Source: JBJHCA01 sp050485785
Lineage (GTDB): Bacteria > Bacteroidota > Bacteroidia > Chitinophagales > Saprospiraceae
Direction of reading: 5' to 3'
DNA length: 64,000 nt
Assembly: GCA_050485785.1 (NCBI GenBank)
Contig: JBJHCA010000004.1
Coordinates: forward strand, 1 to 64,000
Of this stretch, positions 61,491 through 64,000 are shown one piece after another (position 1 is the first letter of the stretch; each line of letters starts with the position of its first letter). The notes beneath the pieces were generated by a model, which saw only the letters and a program-made list of their open reading frames with translations, was not told the origin of the DNA and ran no database searches. Position numbers and translations under genes: made by a program.

Positions 61491-61703
61491 TTATTCCGTG
61501 GAATCACTTTCACCGGATTTTTTCTGTGTGTGCTGTTTCAATTTTTTATCGTCGGTATTTCTGTTCAGAAACTCATTGAGTTTTCTGATGTCATAGCTTG
61601 TTTCAATTTCTCCCAGCTCATTGATCCGTATATCCAGCCCCTTTAAGTCATCATGTACTTTTGGCTTATTGCTTTCCACTTTTTTACTTCCTTTTTTAGC
61701 CAT
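61491..61703 (-). CDS. small conserved-looking basic/charged protein
   Basis: 70 residues from the ATG at 61703 (MAKKGSKKVESNKPKVHDD). The middle (LKGLDIRINELGEIETSYDIRKLNEFLNRN) looks like a short folded helix-strand module; both ends are charged and probably disordered. It begins 10 bases after the gltX stop and is co-transcribed with it. I do not know its function. The longer open frame that overlaps gltX is not needed. Confidence 0.6.
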   Translation of the reverse strand: MAKKGSKKVESNKPKVHDDLKGLDIRINELGEIETSYDIRKLNEFLNRNTDDKKLKQHTQKKSGESDSTE

Positions 61704-61713
61704 TTCCCGAATA

Positions 61714-63237
61714 TTAAAGTTGTTCAAACAGCTCCACGGCTTCGTGTAACCGATCCAGTGATTCGAGTCTTCCAATCAGTTCCATAACCTCAAATATATC
61801 CGGCCCCTGCAATACTCCGGCTATGGCAATGCGCACCAGCGGTAAAAATTCACCAAACTTGAGGTTGTGCTTCTCCATCGCTGTGATGGCGTGGGCTTTA
61901 ATGGCTGTTGCATTAAAATGTTCTGAATCCTCAAGCAACCTGACCATCAACTTAAACGCTGCCGCAGAATACTCATTCCATTTTTTAGAAGCAGTTTTTT
62001 CATCTCTTTCAGATGGTCTTTCAAAAATAAACATCGCTTCTGTAAGCAGCTTGGTCAGTGTATCAACCCTGTTCTTCATCAGTCTTACTGTTCCGGGCCA
62101 CAATACATCGGCAGTGCGCAACAACTCTGGAATTTCCAGGTGGTACAATGCATCAAGCAGTGCTTCATCATCTGTATGCTGTATGTACTGCATGTTAAAC
62201 CACAATGCCTTGTCATAATCAAATCTGGCACCGGACTTGTTCACTCTTTTCAGGTCAAACAAACTGATAATATCTTTTAAGGTCAATATCTCCCGGTCAT
62301 CTCCAGGATTCCATCCCAGTAATGCCAGAAAATTGACCAGTGCTTCTGGTAAAAAGCCCGATTCTCTGTATCCAGGCCATTGTTGCTGCGTATCATCCGT
62401 CCATGATAAGGGAAACACAGGGAAACCGGCTTTCAGTCCATCGCGTTTGCTCAGCTTTCCTTTACCTGTTGGCTTCAGTAAAAGTGGAAGATGAGCAAAC
62501 TCCGGCATGGTATTGCCCCAGCCAAAACACTGATACAAATACACATGTAATGGGGTACTGCTCAGCCATTCTTCTCCTCTGATCACATGGCTGATCTCCA
62601 TCAGGTGGTCGTCAACTACATTAGCTAAATGGTAAGTAGGAAACTCATCCTCTTTCCATAAAACCTTGTCATCCAACTCACTGCAATCAAATGACACCTT
62701 TCCTCGTATGGAATCCTCAAACTCTATTTTTCCCGACTCGGGCATTTTGATTCTTACTACAAAAGGTGTACCGGCATCAAGCATGGTATCCAAAGTGTTG
62801 GCACTCATGTTGAGGCTGTTTTTCAACCTTCCTCTTACCCCTGCTCCATACCTGAAATGCTGGCCTTCTTGCAGACTCTGTTCGCGCAGCTCATCCAACT
62901 CTGCCTGGGTATCAAAAGCATAATAGGCATGACCGCTTTCAATGAGCTGCAATACGTATTCCCAATACAATCCCCGCCGCTCAGATTGCCTGTAAGGGCC
63001 AAAACTACCGGGGTTAGCCGGGCTTTCATCTGGTCGTATACCGCACCAGGTCAGGGCTTCCATGATATACTTCTCAGCCCCCTCAACCAATCTTTGCTGA
63101 TCTGTATCTTCTATTCTCACTATAAACTGACCACCGTTCTTACGGGCAAAAAGGAAATTGTATAAGGCTGTTCTCAATCCACCAATATGTAGCGGTCCGG
63201 TAGGGCTGGGAGCAAAACGTACCCGAAATTTTTTCAC
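61714..63237 (-). CDS. gltX: glutamyl-tRNA synthetase
   Basis: 507 residues from a GTG. The class I HIGH motif is in FAPSPTGPLHIGGLRTALYN, the second signature is the KLSKRDG (KMSKS-type) loop, and the C-terminal anticodon-binding helical domain is complete. It charges tRNA-Glu. The length is that of the discriminating bacterial form. A -7 box (TAACTTTGC) lies 93 bases upstream. Confidence 0.95.
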   Translation of the reverse strand: MKKFRVRFAPSPTGPLHIGGLRTALYNFLFARKNGGQFIVRIEDTDQQRLVEGAEKYIMEALTWCGIRPDESPANPGSFGPYRQSERRGLYWEYVLQLIESGHAYYAFDTQAELDELREQSLQEGQHFRYGAGVRGRLKNSLNMSANTLDTMLDAGTPFVVRIKMPESGKIEFEDSIRGKVSFDCSELDDKVLWKEDEFPTYHLANVVDDHLMEISHVIRGEEWLSSTPLHVYLYQCFGWGNTMPEFAHLPLLLKPTGKGKLSKRDGLKAGFPVFPLSWTDDTQQQWPGYRESGFLPEALVNFLALLGWNPGDDREILTLKDIISLFDLKRVNKSGARFDYDKALWFNMQYIQHTDDEALLDALYHLEIPELLRTADVLWPGTVRLMKNRVDTLTKLLTEAMFIFERPSERDEKTASKKWNEYSAAAFKLMVRLLEDSEHFNATAIKAHAITAMEKHNLKFGEFLPLVRIAIAGVLQGPDIFEVMELIGRLESLDRLHEAVELFEQL

Positions 63238-63329
63238 GATAAAAAAATTTGTGATTTATTAACTCAATGTATCAATAAGTATTAAATTTACAGCAACTTA
63301 GCCATCAGATGGGCCAAATCTTCGCGGTG

Positions 63330-63338
63330 GCAAAGTTA
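63330..63338 (-). promoter_or_regulatory. -7 element (TAACTTTGC) for gltX
   Basis: Exact TAnnTTTGY on the minus strand, with a 93-base leader before the GTG of gltX. It lies within the divergent gap to the deacetylase gene. Confidence 0.35.
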
Positions 63339-63380
63339 ATCATAAATCTCAACCGGCTTTAACCTTAAACCTATTCAGTT

Positions 63381-64000
63381 ATGTACCTGGTTAAAACTCC
63401 CCGGTTGGTGCAACATCTGTTCCCCAATTTTGTATGGAATTTCCCCGATACGGGCAGCCCCGAGATCTATTTCACTTTTGATGACGGCCCCCACCCCGAT
63501 GTCACTCCCTGGGTGCTGGAATCCTTAAACAGCTACAATGCTGAGGCTACTTTTTTTTCATTGGGGCAAAACATCGCAGCCAACCCTGAGCTGTTTTCAG
63601 CTATTCGCAACGCAGGGCATACTGCAGGTAACCATTCTTACAGCCATCCCAATGGTTGGGAAACGGATTACATAGAATATTTCCACGATGTGCGCAAAGG
63701 TGCCCGGATTGCAGGCTCAGACCTTTTCAGACCACCATTTGGCAAACTGCTGCCCGGGCAGGCCAGGTTTCTTCAGCGACATTACAAAATCATCATGTGG
63801 GATGTGCTCAGTGGTGACTTTGATGAAACCATCACACCTCAGCAATGCTACCGCAATGTTGTAAAGTATGCTGCCCCAGGATCTATAGTCGTGTTTCACG
63901 ATACACCCAGAGCATTGAAGAACCTGAAGTATGCGCTTCCAAAACTGCTCGACTATTTCGCTCAAAAAAACTTCACCTTTAAATCCGTAAGCCCTGTTCC
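63381..64000 (+). CDS. polysaccharide deacetylase (NodB domain), truncated by window end
   Basis: An open frame of 206 codons runs from the ATG at 63381 to the window edge. The NodB signature is complete: YFTFDDGPHPDVTP (catalytic Asp and metal Asp), GNHSYSHPNGW (metal His), FRPPFGKLL, MWDVLSGDF and IVVFHDTP near the edge. The family removes acetyl groups from N-acetylglucosamine polymers. It lacks a signal peptide, so a cytosolic or membrane-near substrate is possible. Only the last few residues seem to be missing. Confidence 0.85.
   Translation, partial: MYLVKTPRLVQHLFPNFVWNFPDTGSPEIYFTFDDGPHPDVTPWVLESLNSYNAEATFFSLGQNIAANPELFSAIRNAGHTAGNHSYSHPNGWETDYIEYFHDVRKGARIAGSDLFRPPFGKLLPGQARFLQRHYKIIMWDVLSGDFDETITPQQCYRNVVKYAAPGSIVVFHDTPRALKNLKYALPKLLDYFAQKNFTFKSVSPV

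Noticed and set aside
1..64000. CRISPR arrays, tRNA or rRNA genes, transposons, prophage or plasmid genes
   Set aside because: No regularly spaced direct repeats, no cloverleaf-like sequences in the intergenic regions and no transposase, integrase or phage proteins were seen.
1..64000. Riboswitches
   Set aside because: No leader long enough with a recognisable conserved core was found; most leaders appear shorter than 60 bases.

Overview
The window looks like part of a draft (metagenome-type) assembly of a non-flagellated, gliding, probably aerobic member of the Bacteroidota. The evidence is gldC, a gldA-gldF-gldG cluster, a protein ending in a type IX secretion (T9SS) sorting domain, bshC of bacillithiol synthesis, families mostly seen in this phylum (DUF4199, 2TM, DUF3109, TamB of this type), and many short leaders with the Bacteroidota -7 element TAnnTTTGY instead of a Shine-Dalgarno site. 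Three runs of exactly ten N interrupt genes. Two of them are flanked by a duplicated 6- or 9-base overlap, and collapsing that overlap restores the reading frame.

Layout. 1-3.9 kb: a minus-strand operon for aromatic and acyl-CoA catabolism (paaY, paaZ, enoyl-CoA hydratase, truncated 2-oxoacid dehydrogenase E1). 4-8 kb: rRNA methyltransferase, a 2TM protein, ubiX and two tandem exported thioredoxin-like proteins. 7.9-14 kb: an acetate kinase-PduL fusion gene broken by two in-frame stops, then bshC, yqgE, DUF4199, fabD and folE. 14.5-24.6 kb: PHP phosphatase, CDF metal transporter, M42 peptidase, rdgB, ilvE, two DUF1801 proteins, S4 protein, PPK2, DUF58 and thioredoxin. 24.9-31 kb: a 1630-residue TamB and tsaD. 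31-40 kb: CPBP protease, gldC, TPMT-like methyltransferase, secreted S51-family peptidase with T9SS tail, TPR proteins, serine hydrolase plus Na+ symporter, and a beta-helix lipoprotein. 40-48 kb: phospholipase C/nuclease-like protein, DUF4340, gldG-gldF-gldA, DUF3109 and fumarylacetoacetase. 48-54 kb: epimerase, class II aldolase plus mtnA, enoyl-CoA hydratase and M61 peptidase. 54-64 kb: a heavy-metal-domain/MauE fusion, a nucleotide-sugar operon (DegT, ugd, uxs, rfbB), an outer-membrane protein, waaA, gltX and a truncated polysaccharide deacetylase.

Themes: envelope and surface biology (TamB, WaaA, nucleotide sugars, gliding ABC system, T9SS cargo), acyl-CoA, aromatic and acetate metabolism, and thiol chemistry. 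The most notable points are the AckA-PduL fusion with a damaged kinase half, the S51-T9SS and HMA-MauE architectures hidden by artificial gaps, the mtnA-aldolase pair, and a recurring 12-13-base motif (ATAGCTCTTTGT after a T6G run) found mostly between genes. I see no CRISPR array, tRNA, rRNA, transposase or prophage.
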